64,000 bases of DNA, from assembly GCF_003576315.1 (NCBI RefSeq), contig NZ_QWFZ01000006.1:186001-250000 (forward strand), in the 5' to 3' direction. The notes below the pieces were generated by a model. It did no database searches, was not told the origin of the DNA, and saw nothing but the letters and a program-made list of their open reading frames with translations. Source of the DNA: Henriciella mobilis (GTDB lineage: Bacteria > Pseudomonadota > Alphaproteobacteria > Caulobacterales > Hyphomonadaceae). Made by a program: the position numbers and the translations under genes. Below are positions 17,455 to 25,525 of the stretch, in pieces (the first letter of the stretch is position 1; each line of letters opens with the position of its first letter).

Positions 17455-17502
17455 TGACAGTCAAAAATCTTTGACTATCTGGTGTGTCAGATATCTTTGA
17501 CA
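17454..17502 (+). promoter_or_regulatory. Promoter with two copies of a 16-bp palindromic operator
   Basis: TTGACA (17454-17459) and TATCTG (17476-17481) are 16 bases apart, and the whole spacer is GTCAAAAATCTTTGAC. A second copy with three changes, GTCAGATATCTTTGAC, lies at 17486-17501. Both have GTCA/TGAC arms, and their centres are 26 bp apart. They stand just before the ATG at 17519. The XRE protein two genes downstream is the natural candidate repressor, so autoregulation is inferred. The first T of the -35 box is the last base of the IS target duplication. Confidence 0.72.
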
Positions 17503-17518
17503 CAAGGAAACAAGAACA

Positions 17519-17941
17519 ATGTCCTTCCATGAAAAATCCGCCTGGGTGATGGCGACCGTGCTGCTGGCCGGGGCCGGCTTCTATTTCCGGACGGTTGCGT
17601 CCATGTCGGCCGAGCTTGGCGCCGTCGCGCCGCCCGTCCTGCCGGTGGTGATCGTCTATGTCGTTGCGATCGTCCTGCTGTCCATCTTCGGTCATATCCT
17701 CGTCGCGGTCTCGAAACCGTCAGAGGCGGACGACACGATGGATGAGCGCGACCGGATCATCTCCAGCCGCGCCGGCGCGTTCAGCGGTATCCTGCTGGGC
17801 ATCGGCGTCATCACGTCGCTCGGGCATTACCTGTTCTATTATGACGGCAATCTCCTGTTCCACATGGCGTTCGGTGCGCTGATGCTGGCCCAGCTCGGTG
17901 AGTATGCCGCCCGCATCGTGATGTACCGGCGGGGCGTCTGA
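17519..17941 (+). CDS. Four-helix integral membrane protein paired with an XRE regulator
   Basis: The 140-aa protein has four hydrophobic segments at about residues 8-25, 40-62, 86-105 and 110-131, with a charged loop (SKPSEADDTMDERDR) in the middle. Such small membrane proteins, often of the DUF2178 type, are frequently encoded next to a tiny HTH regulator of the YozG/XRE kind, which fits the gene three bases downstream. Expression is probably controlled by the double operator at 17460-17501. No transport or enzyme motif is seen, so the role is unknown. Confidence 0.78.
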   Translation: MSFHEKSAWVMATVLLAGAGFYFRTVASMSAELGAVAPPVLPVVIVYVVAIVLLSIFGHILVAVSKPSEADDTMDERDRIISSRAGAFSGILLGIGVITSLGHYLFYYDGNLLFHMAFGALMLAQLGEYAARIVMYRRGV

Positions 17942-17944
17942 GCC

Positions 17945-18172
17945 ATGGCCAAACGCCCGCCCATTACCAATCGCGTGAAGGAGCTGCGCGAGGCGCATGG
18001 CAACATGTCCCAGGCCGCGCTCGGCAAGGCCATCGGGGTGACCCGCCAGACCGTCATCGCCATCGAGCAGGGGCGCTATTCGCCCTCGCTCGAGAGCGCC
18101 TTCCGCATCGCCCGCCTGTTCGGCGTCGGCGTGGAGGATGTCTTCGGCTGGGAGGAGGACGCCGATACCTAG
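17945..18172 (+). CDS. Small XRE-family helix-turn-helix regulator
   Basis: The 75-aa protein is essentially one HTH domain: NRVKELREAHGNMSQAALG then KAIGVTRQTVIAIEQGRYSP and SLESAFRIARLFGVGVEDVF. That is the compact Cro/CI-like type typically paired with a membrane protein gene. It should dimerise and bind short palindromes. Two near-identical 16-bp palindromes occur in the promoter of the unit. The start ATG lies three bases after the upstream stop. Direct binding to these operators is inferred from position. Confidence 0.88.
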   Translation: MAKRPPITNRVKELREAHGNMSQAALGKAIGVTRQTVIAIEQGRYSPSLESAFRIARLFGVGVEDVFGWEEDADT

Positions 18173-18280
18173 CCCGTCATCAGCGATGCCGTGATCCGTC
18201 CGCCAAATCCCTTCTTGCAACCCGGCTCGATCCTGAGCAACCTTGCGAAGGCTTGGAAGGACGGGGCGGGATGGGGACAA

Positions 18281-19237
18281 ATGAAACGATTGCACAAAGC
18301 TTTTTCAATGGCGGCGCTGTTGAGCGTTTCTGCATTGTCGGCCTGCACCACCGAGACCGTCATCGGCAATGAAGAGACCCGCGGCATCGTTGGCGGGCGG
18401 GATGCGAATTCATTGTACTTCAAGGGCATGGCGACCCTTTTCGTGAGCCGCGGCAGCGAGAACCATCATGTCTGCGGTGCAACGCTGATATCAGACCGCT
18501 GGGCGATTACCGCCGCACACTGCGTGGATTCCTCTCAGATCATCGATGGCAAGGCCGTTTACTTCCAGGAGACTGCCGCGGGCGACCTCGAGCAATTCGG
18601 GGCGCTGCGCCTTGCTGCGGGCAGTCCCGATCTGTCGAATTTATACACGCCTCTCTCTGTCCATATCGAGCGGATCGAGATGCATCCTGACTATCAGCCG
18701 GGCTTTGCTGAAAGAGGCGCTGATATCGCGCTCGTCAAAATAGACGGTCGTTATGCCGGCGAGACGACGAGATTGGCGCACGCTGAAAATGCCGGCTGGG
18801 ATGCCGAACAGGCGAGTCTGGTGATGACGGCCGGGTACGGCCAATTGATGGAAAGAGGGGCCCTTGCCAGCGCGCTGCTGGGGAGTGGCGAAACCATGTT
18901 TTCACCGAGCATGACGCTTCAATCGGGATACTTGCCACTGGTGGATGCCGACGATTGCCAGCGCCAGCTGCGCCGGGCGGTCCGGCAATGGGAGATCGAC
19001 TGGCTGCCCGAAGATCTCAGCATAGACGCGGAAACGCAGATTTGCGCCGGGAGGGGCGTTGTCGACAGCTGTCAGGGGGATAGTGGCGGGCCGCTGGTCG
19101 GACTTTTCTCGACCAGTCTTGCGCCCATGCAGGTCGGTATCGTCAGCTGGGGCATTGGCTGCGCGCGTCCAAACATGCCGGGCGTTTATACGCGCATTTC
19201 AGCCTATGCCGACTGGATCGAATCCGTGACCGGCTGA
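18281..19237 (+). CDS. Lipoprotein trypsin-like serine protease (S1), paralogue 2
   Basis: The 318-aa protein has a lipoprotein signal (VSALSAC, Cys22). A segment TRGIVGG at residues 33-39 resembles the R-IVGG activation site of trypsinogens. The triad is His80 (TAAHC), Asp148 (GADIALVK) and Ser268 ([10 protein letters not shown]). The Asp six residues before the serine and SWGIGC...PGVYTR predict Lys/Arg specificity. I prefer the ATG at 18281, where GGGGA precedes the start, over the longer frame from 18191. Membrane anchoring distinguishes it from paralogue 3. The convergent permease ends four bases after its stop. Confidence 0.92.
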   Translation: MKRLHKAFSMAALLSVSALSACTTETVIGNEETRGIVGGRDANSLYFKGMATLFVSRGSENHHVCGATLISDRWAITAAHCVDSSQIIDGKAVYFQETAAGDLEQFGALRLAAGSPDLSNLYTPLSVHIERIEMHPDYQPGFAERGADIALVKIDGRYAGETTRLAHAENAGWDAEQASLVMTAGYGQLMERGALASALLGSGETMFSPSMTLQSGYLPLVDADDCQRQLRRAVRQWEIDWLPEDLSIDAETQICAGRGVVDSCQGDSGGPLVGLFSTSLAPMQVGIVSWGIGCARPNMPGVYTRISAYADWIESVTG

Positions 19238-19240
19238 CGC

Positions 19241-20452
19241 CTAGCCGGTCAGCAGCGGTGCCATGATGAGCCCGCCTGCAAGCCAGGCATAGGCGGCGGA
19301 AGCAAGGCCGAAGAGCACTTTCTCGGTCGCGCCCTTGCCGACCGGATCACCAAAGCCTGCCGTCTTCGCTTTCCAGACCAGGAAGACAGCTGAGAGCGCA
19401 AGGAAGGCAAGGTTCAGGAACAGCGTGTAATCAACGGCGAAGAACTCCCTGTCGGTCACGCTCTGGACGGCGGAGGCATCCGGCAACAGGCCGAACCCGG
19501 CAAAGGCGTAGTGCATGATCAGGGCCGTCGCGACGAGCGCGACGAGGAAGACCCCGGCAATGAAGAGGGCCATCGGCCAGCCAGAATACTTCGCCTGGAT
19601 GCGCAGCACGGGCAGCACGACAAGGTCGGAAAAGATGAAGGCCATGATGCCCGCAAAGGCGACGCCGTTCGAATAGAGCACGGCCGCCAGCGGGATGTTC
19701 CCCATCGAGCCGATGAAGGTGAAGAAGGCCGCGACGGGACCGACAATCGCCTGCAACAGCACCTGCCAGAAGGCCGGGTCCTGCTCGCCTGCACCAATGA
19801 ACAGCGTCTCGAAAAAGGCACGCGGCACGAAGGCGGCGATGATGCCCGCGACGGTGAAACCGACCGTCACATCCTTCCAAACCATGCCCCATTCCATGAC
19901 ATAGCGCTGGGCGACCTTGCGCCAGCCCTCGCGGCTGGTCATGCGGTCCTTCCAGTCAGGCACGTCGCCGTCCTCGTCGGCCCCTTCGGCTTCGCGGGCG
20001 CGCGCGCGGGCCTTGTCGATCAGGCCGAAGCCGCCGGTCAGGCGCACCAGCGCCCAGGTGATCAGGATGAGCAGGACGCCGCCGGCATATTCACCCACGA
20101 CAAACTGCCAGCCGAGGAAGACGGCGATGATGATGCCGAGCTCGATAACGAGGTTGGTCGAGGCCAGCAGGAAGGCGAGCGAGGCCATAAAACCCGCCCC
20201 CTTGGCAAAGAGCGAGCGTGTCGTCGCGAGCGCGGCGAAGGAGCAGGAGCTTGAGATGAAACCGAAAAAGGTGCCGAGGCCGACCGATTTGGGGCCGCCC
20301 TGTCCCATCGTCCGCTTCATCCGCTCGCGGGTGACAAAGACCTGGATCATGGACGAGATGAGATAGCCGAAACCAAACGCCCAGAGGGCCATCCAGAACA
20401 GGCCGGCCGTGGTCATCGCGGCTTCGTGCCAGGTGTTGAGAAAATCGTTCAC
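19241..20452 (-). CDS. Permease of the DUF318/ArsP type
   Basis: The protein (about 402 aa) has eight or more hydrophobic segments in two halves joined by a charged loop (RARAREAEGADEDGDVPDW). The first half contains FGFISSSCSFAALATTRSLF and the second GSMGNIPLAAVLYSNGVAF. These are the repeated motifs of the permease family that includes ArsP, an exporter of organoarsenicals; other members lack a known substrate. The two half-repeats with Cys/Ser-rich motifs fit well. I place the start at the GTG at 20452, with AGGAG upstream; a TTG at 20488 would add 12 residues. No ars regulator lies beside it, so the substrate is left open. Confidence 0.85.
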   Translation of the reverse strand: MNDFLNTWHEAAMTTAGLFWMALWAFGFGYLISSMIQVFVTRERMKRTMGQGGPKSVGLGTFFGFISSSCSFAALATTRSLFAKGAGFMASLAFLLASTNLVIELGIIIAVFLGWQFVVGEYAGGVLLILITWALVRLTGGFGLIDKARARAREAEGADEDGDVPDWKDRMTSREGWRKVAQRYVMEWGMVWKDVTVGFTVAGIIAAFVPRAFFETLFIGAGEQDPAFWQVLLQAIVGPVAAFFTFIGSMGNIPLAAVLYSNGVAFAGIMAFIFSDLVVLPVLRIQAKYSGWPMALFIAGVFLVALVATALIMHYAFAGFGLLPDASAVQSVTDREFFAVDYTLFLNLAFLALSAVFLVWKAKTAGFGDPVGKGATEKVLFGLASAAYAWLAGGLIMAPLLTG

Positions 20453-20602
20453 GGTAATGTGCGCGCTCCTGGTTGCCTGAAGACGCAATGCCCAAGGGGG
20501 CCGATGCGTTCCGAGCCTGTCAGGGCTGGCAGCTGGAATCGACCAGTCCTTAACCCGGTTTCAGTCGCCAGCCCGGTGGAAATCTGCTATGCACGGGAGG
20601 CC

Positions 20603-21139
20603 ATGCAACAGGATGTCAGAGCGCTTGTGGACCGGGTCTATGCAGCGCGCCGGGACGACAGCCCCGACGAGGCCCACGCGCTTGCCACCGACGCCCTCGA
20701 ACTTGCCCGCGGTGCGCACGATCCCGAACTCCTGGTGCGCGCCCTCATGGCCAAGGGACAATGCCATCGCGACGAAGGCGACTTTGAAGACGCTGAGCGG
20801 CTCTATGTCGAAGCGGCCAATCTCTGCCGGCGCGAGGAGATCGATCCGCTCGTCGTCGCTCATGTTATCCGGCATCTCGGTGATGTGACCGCCGAGCTTG
20901 GCCGGTTCGGTCTCGCCAAGACGCATTATGAAGAGGCGCTGGACCTCTATCGCGACATCGAGAACCTGCCGCCGGCGACCCTCGCCAATGCCATCCGCCC
21001 GCTGGCGCGCCTTTACGACGTCCTCGACGAACATGCCGAAGCGGTTGAATACTGGCGCGAGGCGCTGGAGCTATACGAAACCGCCCATGTGCGCTCCGGT
21101 ATCCGGGAATGTAATCGACGCCTCAACGGCGCGGCCTGA
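20603..21139 (+). CDS. Tetratricopeptide repeat protein
   Basis: The 178-aa protein is built of helical pairs with TPR spacing, for example ALMAKGQCHRDEGDFEDAER, VIRHLGDVTAELGRFGLAKT and ALARLYDVLDEHAEAVEYW-like repeats (the last reads RPLARLYDVLDEHAEAV). TPR domains bind protein partners. There is no signal peptide with the ATG at 20603, which has GGGAGG just upstream, so it should be cytoplasmic. It lies 11 bases before the third trypsin gene on the same strand. Whether the two cooperate is unknown. Confidence 0.82.
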   Translation: MQQDVRALVDRVYAARRDDSPDEAHALATDALELARGAHDPELLVRALMAKGQCHRDEGDFEDAERLYVEAANLCRREEIDPLVVAHVIRHLGDVTAELGRFGLAKTHYEEALDLYRDIENLPPATLANAIRPLARLYDVLDEHAEAVEYWREALELYETAHVRSGIRECNRRLNGAA

Positions 21140-21150
21140 GGGGACTGAGT

Positions 21151-22182
21151 ATGAAACTGTTGAGCATAGCGTCCTGCGTGCTGGCGCTCGGAGCGGCAAG
21201 CGGCTGGGCACAGGCGCCTGAAGCACACTACCCGGACGACTTCGAAGAAAATCAGCCGCAGATGATGGTGATGGGCAATGATGCCTGGATCGAGGACTGG
21301 CCCGGCATGTCCTCGCTGCAGGCCTATCAGGGCCGCAATGTCTACCATTCCTGCGGCGCGACCATGATTTCGCCGCGATGGGCGCTGACGGCGGCGCATT
21401 GCGCTGAAGGGGTCTATATCGAGGAGGGGGACGGGGCGCGGGCCGTGCAATACTTCCCCGACGAAGCCGGGCGCAGCATGGTCCGCTTCGGGCCGTTGCA
21501 GCTGGCCGTAAACCAGCCGTTCCTGGGTGATGTCCCGCCGGATGCGGTCTACGGCATCGAGGATGTGATCGTGCATCCAGGCTATGAATCCGGGCGCACC
21601 GAGAACGGGAATGACATCGCCCTGTTGAAGCTCGACCGGCCCTGGTTCGGGCCTGTGATGCCGGTGGACGGGCTGAATGCCGATGTGTCCCCGGACAATC
21701 TCTGGCCGGCGCGGCCGGGCGATGCCCGCGCCTACCGCATCTGGGCGGCGGGCTTCGGCAAGCTGGGCGAGACCGCTGAGGACGAAGCGGAAATCTCGCG
21801 CACCGGCCACCTCGTCAGCGCGCCGAGCATGATCTTGCAGGATGGCCTGGTGCCAGTCGTCGATACCCTGCAATGCACTGACTTCATCCAGTCCCGGATC
21901 GAGGAATGGGAGATCGACATGGATCCCGGCCTCGAGATCAATCACGAGACACAGATCTGCGCGGGCATTGGCGAGGTCGATGCCTGTCAGGGCGACAGTG
22001 GCGGGCCGATGGTCTATCGCGGCGACGATGGCCCGGTCCAGGTCGGAATCATCAGCTGGGGGCTCGGCTGCGCGCGCAATGAGAGCCCCGGCGTCTACGT
22101 CCGCACCCGTGCCTATGGTGACTGGGTCGCCAGCGTGATCAGCGAGGCTGAGGAAGACCCGTCAGAGGCTGCGCCGGAATAG
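21151..22182 (+). CDS. Secreted trypsin-like serine protease (S1), paralogue 3
   Basis: The 343-aa protein has a cleavable signal peptide ending near GWAQA (about residue 22) and no lipobox. Triad residues are His83 (TAAHC), Asp155 (GNDIALLK) and Ser283 ([10 protein letters not shown]). The pocket Asp277 and SWGLGC...PGVYVR point to Lys/Arg specificity. The segment EDWPGMSSLQAYQGRN closely parallels EDWPGIVSLQISQGRN in paralogue 1, so these two share ancestry. An acidic tail follows the last helix. The gene ends two bases before the convergent ttcA. Confidence 0.93.
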   Translation: MKLLSIASCVLALGAASGWAQAPEAHYPDDFEENQPQMMVMGNDAWIEDWPGMSSLQAYQGRNVYHSCGATMISPRWALTAAHCAEGVYIEEGDGARAVQYFPDEAGRSMVRFGPLQLAVNQPFLGDVPPDAVYGIEDVIVHPGYESGRTENGNDIALLKLDRPWFGPVMPVDGLNADVSPDNLWPARPGDARAYRIWAAGFGKLGETAEDEAEISRTGHLVSAPSMILQDGLVPVVDTLQCTDFIQSRIEEWEIDMDPGLEINHETQICAGIGEVDACQGDSGGPMVYRGDDGPVQVGIISWGLGCARNESPGVYVRTRAYGDWVASVISEAEEDPSEAAPE

Positions 22183-22184
22183 GC

Positions 22185-23063
22185 TTAGAACGGAACGTTC
22201 GGATCGTTCTCGCCCTGTCCGCCAAGGGCAAGGCCGAGAAAGTCGAACACGCGCGGATCGTGCAGATGGCTCGGCCGCACCGTGGCCAGCGCATGCGCCA
22301 TGACCTGCCGCACGCCGGGTTTCTTCGCTTCCCATTCGTCGAGCATCTGCTTCATCGCCTGGCGCTGCAGGCCATCCTGGCTGCCGCAGAGATTGCACGG
22401 AATGATCGGGAACTCCATGGCGTCCGCGAACTTTGCGAGATCGTCTTCGGCGCAGGTGATCAGCGGGCGCAGCACGAACATGTCGCCGGCATCATTGAGC
22501 AGCTTTGGCGGCATCGCCGCCAGCCGTCCGCCATGCACGAGGTTCATCATGAAGGTCTCGAGCGCGTCGTCGCGGTGATGGCCGAGCACGATGGCCTCGC
22601 AACCTTCCTCGCGGGCGATGCGGTAGAGAATGCCCCGGCGCAGGCGCGAACACATGGAACAGAAGGTCCGCCCCTCCGGCACTTTCTCCGTCACGATGGA
22701 ATAGGTGTCCTCGGTCTCGATGCGGTATTTGACGCCCACCCTGTCCAGCCATTCCGGCAGGACGTGTTTCGGAAAGCCCGGCTGGCCCTGGTCGAGATTG
22801 CAGGCGATGAGATCGACCGGCAGCGCGCCCTGCCATTTCAGGTCAATGAGCGCGGCGAGCAGGCCATAGCTGTCCTTGCCGCCCGACAGGCAGACCAGCC
22901 ATTTCGGCGGCGGGCCGGTGCGCGAGCGGTCGACCATGCCGAACTGGTCGATCGCCTGCAGCGCATTGCGCACGATCCGCTTGCGCAGTTTCTTGAAGGT
23001 CACGCTCTTCGGCACATCGGCAAAGAGCGGCGGGACCATGCCCGTCATCATGTCGTCAGCCAT
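22185..23063 (-). CDS. ttcA: tRNA 2-thiocytidine(32) synthetase TtcA
   Basis: The 292-aa protein has the PP-loop ATP pyrophosphatase motif [12 protein letters not shown] (S60-GGKD-S65). The [10 protein letters not shown] motif (CxxC) and a later CNLCGSQ supply the cysteines that hold the iron-sulfur cluster in this family. TtcA thiolates C32 of several tRNAs. The ATG at 23063 gives normal length; a GTG at 23111 is the alternative, and neither has a strong ribosome site. It is convergent with the third trypsin gene. Confidence 0.93.
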   Translation of the reverse strand: MADDMMTGMVPPLFADVPKSVTFKKLRKRIVRNALQAIDQFGMVDRSRTGPPPKWLVCLSGGKDSYGLLAALIDLKWQGALPVDLIACNLDQGQPGFPKHVLPEWLDRVGVKYRIETEDTYSIVTEKVPEGRTFCSMCSRLRRGILYRIAREEGCEAIVLGHHRDDALETFMMNLVHGGRLAAMPPKLLNDAGDMFVLRPLITCAEDDLAKFADAMEFPIIPCNLCGSQDGLQRQAMKQMLDEWEAKKPGVRQVMAHALATVRPSHLHDPRVFDFLGLALGGQGENDPNVPF

Positions 23064-23147
23064 GATGGCCGTATGGCATGGCAGGCAAGCGGCGGGAAGT
23101 GCGGGGTTCACGTTGAGAAAGGCATGTGGTGCTTTGCGGTTGTCGGT

Positions 23148-23594
23148 TCATTGACGGTTCGACGTCCACGGCAGGAACGCGATCATCCATGAGAGCAGAC
23201 CGGCAAGACCCATAGCAGCAATGACATGCTCCATCGGTCGCTGGAATGATAATCCGAGTGCGCCTGACCACACTGGAATCAAGCAAGCGACTATTCCGGC
23301 AAACAGAATAGCGGTTCGCCGCAGATGCGATTTCTCTCGGAGTGCAAGTGCCCAAGCTGGCAAGAGTGTTACCCAGCCGAGCACGATTGCGGTCTTCCCG
23401 GCCCAATATGCGGTTGCCAAACCAAACGTCCAGATTGGCAGATCTTCGCTGCGCCCGCTAAGAGTGCTGATATCGGCTATGCCGAAGACACACGCAAATG
23501 CGGCTAGGTAGGTCGCTCCCAGCAGCCCGCTTAATGTGAGCCTAAGGGCTCGTGCCTTAGGCGTTTCAGGCAACGATTCCTTCTTCGGCGCCAT
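23148..23594 (-). CDS. Hypothetical four-helix membrane protein
   Basis: The 148-aa protein has hydrophobic segments at about residues 20-42, 55-83, 93-112 and 121-142, with short charged loops. The N-terminus is basic (MAPKKESLPETPKARALRL). No family is recognised. It starts three bases after the stop of the DUF900-OmpA gene, on the same strand, so it is probably co-transcribed. GC content is slightly lower than in its neighbours. Confidence 0.65.
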   Translation of the reverse strand: MAPKKESLPETPKARALRLTLSGLLGATYLAAFACVFGIADISTLSGRSEDLPIWTFGLATAYWAGKTAIVLGWVTLLPAWALALREKSHLRRTAILFAGIVACLIPVWSGALGLSFQRPMEHVIAAMGLAGLLSWMIAFLPWTSNRQ

Positions 23595-23597
23595 AAC

Positions 23598-25316
23598 CTA
23601 CTGGTACTGGATCGTCAGCTCGATGCGGCGGTTGCGCGGCTCGTCGACTTCGTCATCCGTGGCCACGGCAGGCCGTGTGTCGCCATAGGCTTCGGTAGTG
23701 ACCTGTGAAGGGTCGAGGCCGGTGGCGTTGACGATATAGGCCTGCATCGCTGCGGCCCATTGCTCGGTCCGGGCCTGGTTTTCTTCAGGCGTGCCGACCG
23801 TGTCGGTATGCGCCTGGATCCGGACCGAGGCGACAGGCGCGCGGTTCAGCTGCGGCATGAATTGCGGCGCGAGGGCCTGCGGGTCGAAATTGTCCCGGTC
23901 GGCAACGTAGAGCGTCAGGTCCAGCGGCGGGATCGCGGCCGGGGCGATCTCGCGCTCCATCGGTGCCATTTCAGGCGGCGGCGGCAGCGCCATGGGCTCG
24001 AAGCGCGGTTCTTCCGGCGCCTGGCTGATATTGTTGAGCGGGAAGGCATTCCGGAACAGGGAGCACTCCTCATAACCAGGCTCGATGGCGGCGTTGACGC
24101 GGTAATACTCATCGCCATCTTCCAGGTCGGCATAGCGCAGGCGCTCCAGGGCGCGCTCTTCGGGATTGGCCTCGGCCATGGCGCACAGCATGTCGCCCAG
24201 GATGAAGGGATTATCGGAATAATAGTTGTGGCCGAGGCCGAACAGCTCGGTTGCAACGCCGGTCGCGTCGACCGTCTCGTAAAACTCGTTGAGGCGGATA
24301 TAGGGCTTGTTGCCGTCCGTATCGCCAAGCCGCAGCTTGCCCTTGTTGACGATCTCGGAGACGTGCAGCGCGCGGTCGGCATCGGAGGTGTAGATGGTGA
24401 CATTGGCTTGCAGATTGTCGAGCACGCCGGTGACCTGGTCGAAGATTTCGCGGTCGACATCGGCGGCCACGAGGATGATGCGGAACTCGATTTCGGCTTC
24501 GCCGTGACGCTCGAGATAGTCGGCGGCATAGTCCTCAAGCGCCTTGGTCAGGATGCGGTTGCCCATCGAATGCGCGACGATGTTGATGCGGTCGATATCA
24601 CTGTTCTCGATGATCAGGTCGAGGAACTGTTCCAGGTAGGGCGCCGCCGCGATCGAGCGGTCCTGGTCGCCCTTATAGTGGCCGAGCGAGACCTGGCCGG
24701 CCGAGGGCCACGAGAAGAGCAGCGGCACGCCGACATCGAACAGCCCGCGCTGGGACAGGTCGACCGAGAGCTGCGCCGAGCGGATCAGCGCATCCTCGAA
24801 GGGCGTGTTGAAGCCGTGAACGAAGAGCAGGGCGGCATAGGAGTTCTGGTCGATCAGCGCCTCGTCGAGCTCCATCAGGAAGCGTTCCTCGCCGGCCTTG
24901 GTGATCCGGGTCAGGAAGACATATTTGACCAGCTCGTCCTGTTCCTCTGGCGGCTCGCCTTTCAGGAACGGGGTCTCGCCGCGCTCGCGCGTGCCGCCTT
25001 CCTCGATCAGCTTGGGCAGCCAGACATCGGCTCGCCCGACATGCAGCTGCTGTGAATCCGCGGCGATGACGTCGGTCGTATCGATCTCGCCATCCGGCGC
25101 CGGGCCTTCGCCATCGAAGCGGACATCGCGATTAGTGCCATAGAAGACGCGCACGCAATCGACCGCCGATTCCGTCTCGTCGGTCAGCAGGTCGAGACAG
25201 TCATTGCCGAATTGCGGATGGTGCAGCGAGGGCCGCGGCTGGAGCATGAACAAGATGCTGCCGACGGTCCCGCCGACCAGGACAAGCAGCAGAAACCAGA
25301 AAAGGAAACGGCGCAT
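23598..25316 (-). CDS. DUF900 alpha/beta-hydrolase fused to an OmpA-like peptidoglycan-binding domain
   Basis: The 572-aa protein is anchored by an N-terminal membrane segment (residues 3-24). Residues 160-340 form a DUF900-type alpha/beta-hydrolase: LLFVHGFN with the oxyanion region near 164-170, FSWPSAG, and INIVAHSMGNR with the nucleophile Ser250. The last 110 residues are OmpA-like: VRIQAHTDTVGTPEENQART and DEPRNRRIELTIQ, the TDxxG and NRRIE signatures of peptidoglycan binding. So the hydrolase is tethered between membrane and cell wall. An esterase or lipase activity is inferred. Start chosen at the ATG at 25316; the longer frame has no signal. Confidence 0.88.
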   Translation of the reverse strand: MRRFLFWFLLLVLVGGTVGSILFMLQPRPSLHHPQFGNDCLDLLTDETESAVDCVRVFYGTNRDVRFDGEGPAPDGEIDTTDVIAADSQQLHVGRADVWLPKLIEEGGTRERGETPFLKGEPPEEQDELVKYVFLTRITKAGEERFLMELDEALIDQNSYAALLFVHGFNTPFEDALIRSAQLSVDLSQRGLFDVGVPLLFSWPSAGQVSLGHYKGDQDRSIAAAPYLEQFLDLIIENSDIDRINIVAHSMGNRILTKALEDYAADYLERHGEAEIEFRIILVAADVDREIFDQVTGVLDNLQANVTIYTSDADRALHVSEIVNKGKLRLGDTDGNKPYIRLNEFYETVDATGVATELFGLGHNYYSDNPFILGDMLCAMAEANPEERALERLRYADLEDGDEYYRVNAAIEPGYEECSLFRNAFPLNNISQAPEEPRFEPMALPPPPEMAPMEREIAPAAIPPLDLTLYVADRDNFDPQALAPQFMPQLNRAPVASVRIQAHTDTVGTPEENQARTEQWAAAMQAYIVNATGLDPSQVTTEAYGDTRPAVATDDEVDEPRNRRIELTIQYQ

Positions 25317-25396
25317 TCTGCATCCCCTCGCAACTGATGCTTTTTTTGGCCGAGCGTCCGGGCGATTGCAAGGCGGTTCGGCCAGCATACGCGCGC

Positions 25397-25458
25397 CAGC
25401 CCGCAATCAGCCCGCAATCAGCCCGGAATCATACTGTTTTCGTACTGTTTTTGTACGG
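25397..25458. repeat. Two runs of 11-bp tandem repeats upstream of the DUF900-OmpA gene
   Basis: Three 11-bp units (CAGCCCGCAAT twice, then CAGCCCGGAAT) fill 25397-25429. Two more 11-bp units, TACTGTTTTCG and TACTGTTTTTG, follow at 25432-25453, with a third partial TACGG. The period is about one helical turn. The region lies 80-140 bases upstream of the ATG at 25316, so a regulatory array or a slippage-prone promoter is possible. The rest of 25317-25525 holds no gene. Confidence 0.75.
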
Positions 25459-25525
25459 AAATCATACCGAATCCGTCTCGATCGGTGCGCAGACTTCCGA
25501 CGGAGGAAAGACATCCGTCCCGTGC

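Noticed and set aside
17519-18172. Toxin-antitoxin system in the membrane-protein/XRE pair
   Set aside because: The membrane protein has four segments and no toxin feature. The layout fits a regulated membrane protein better.
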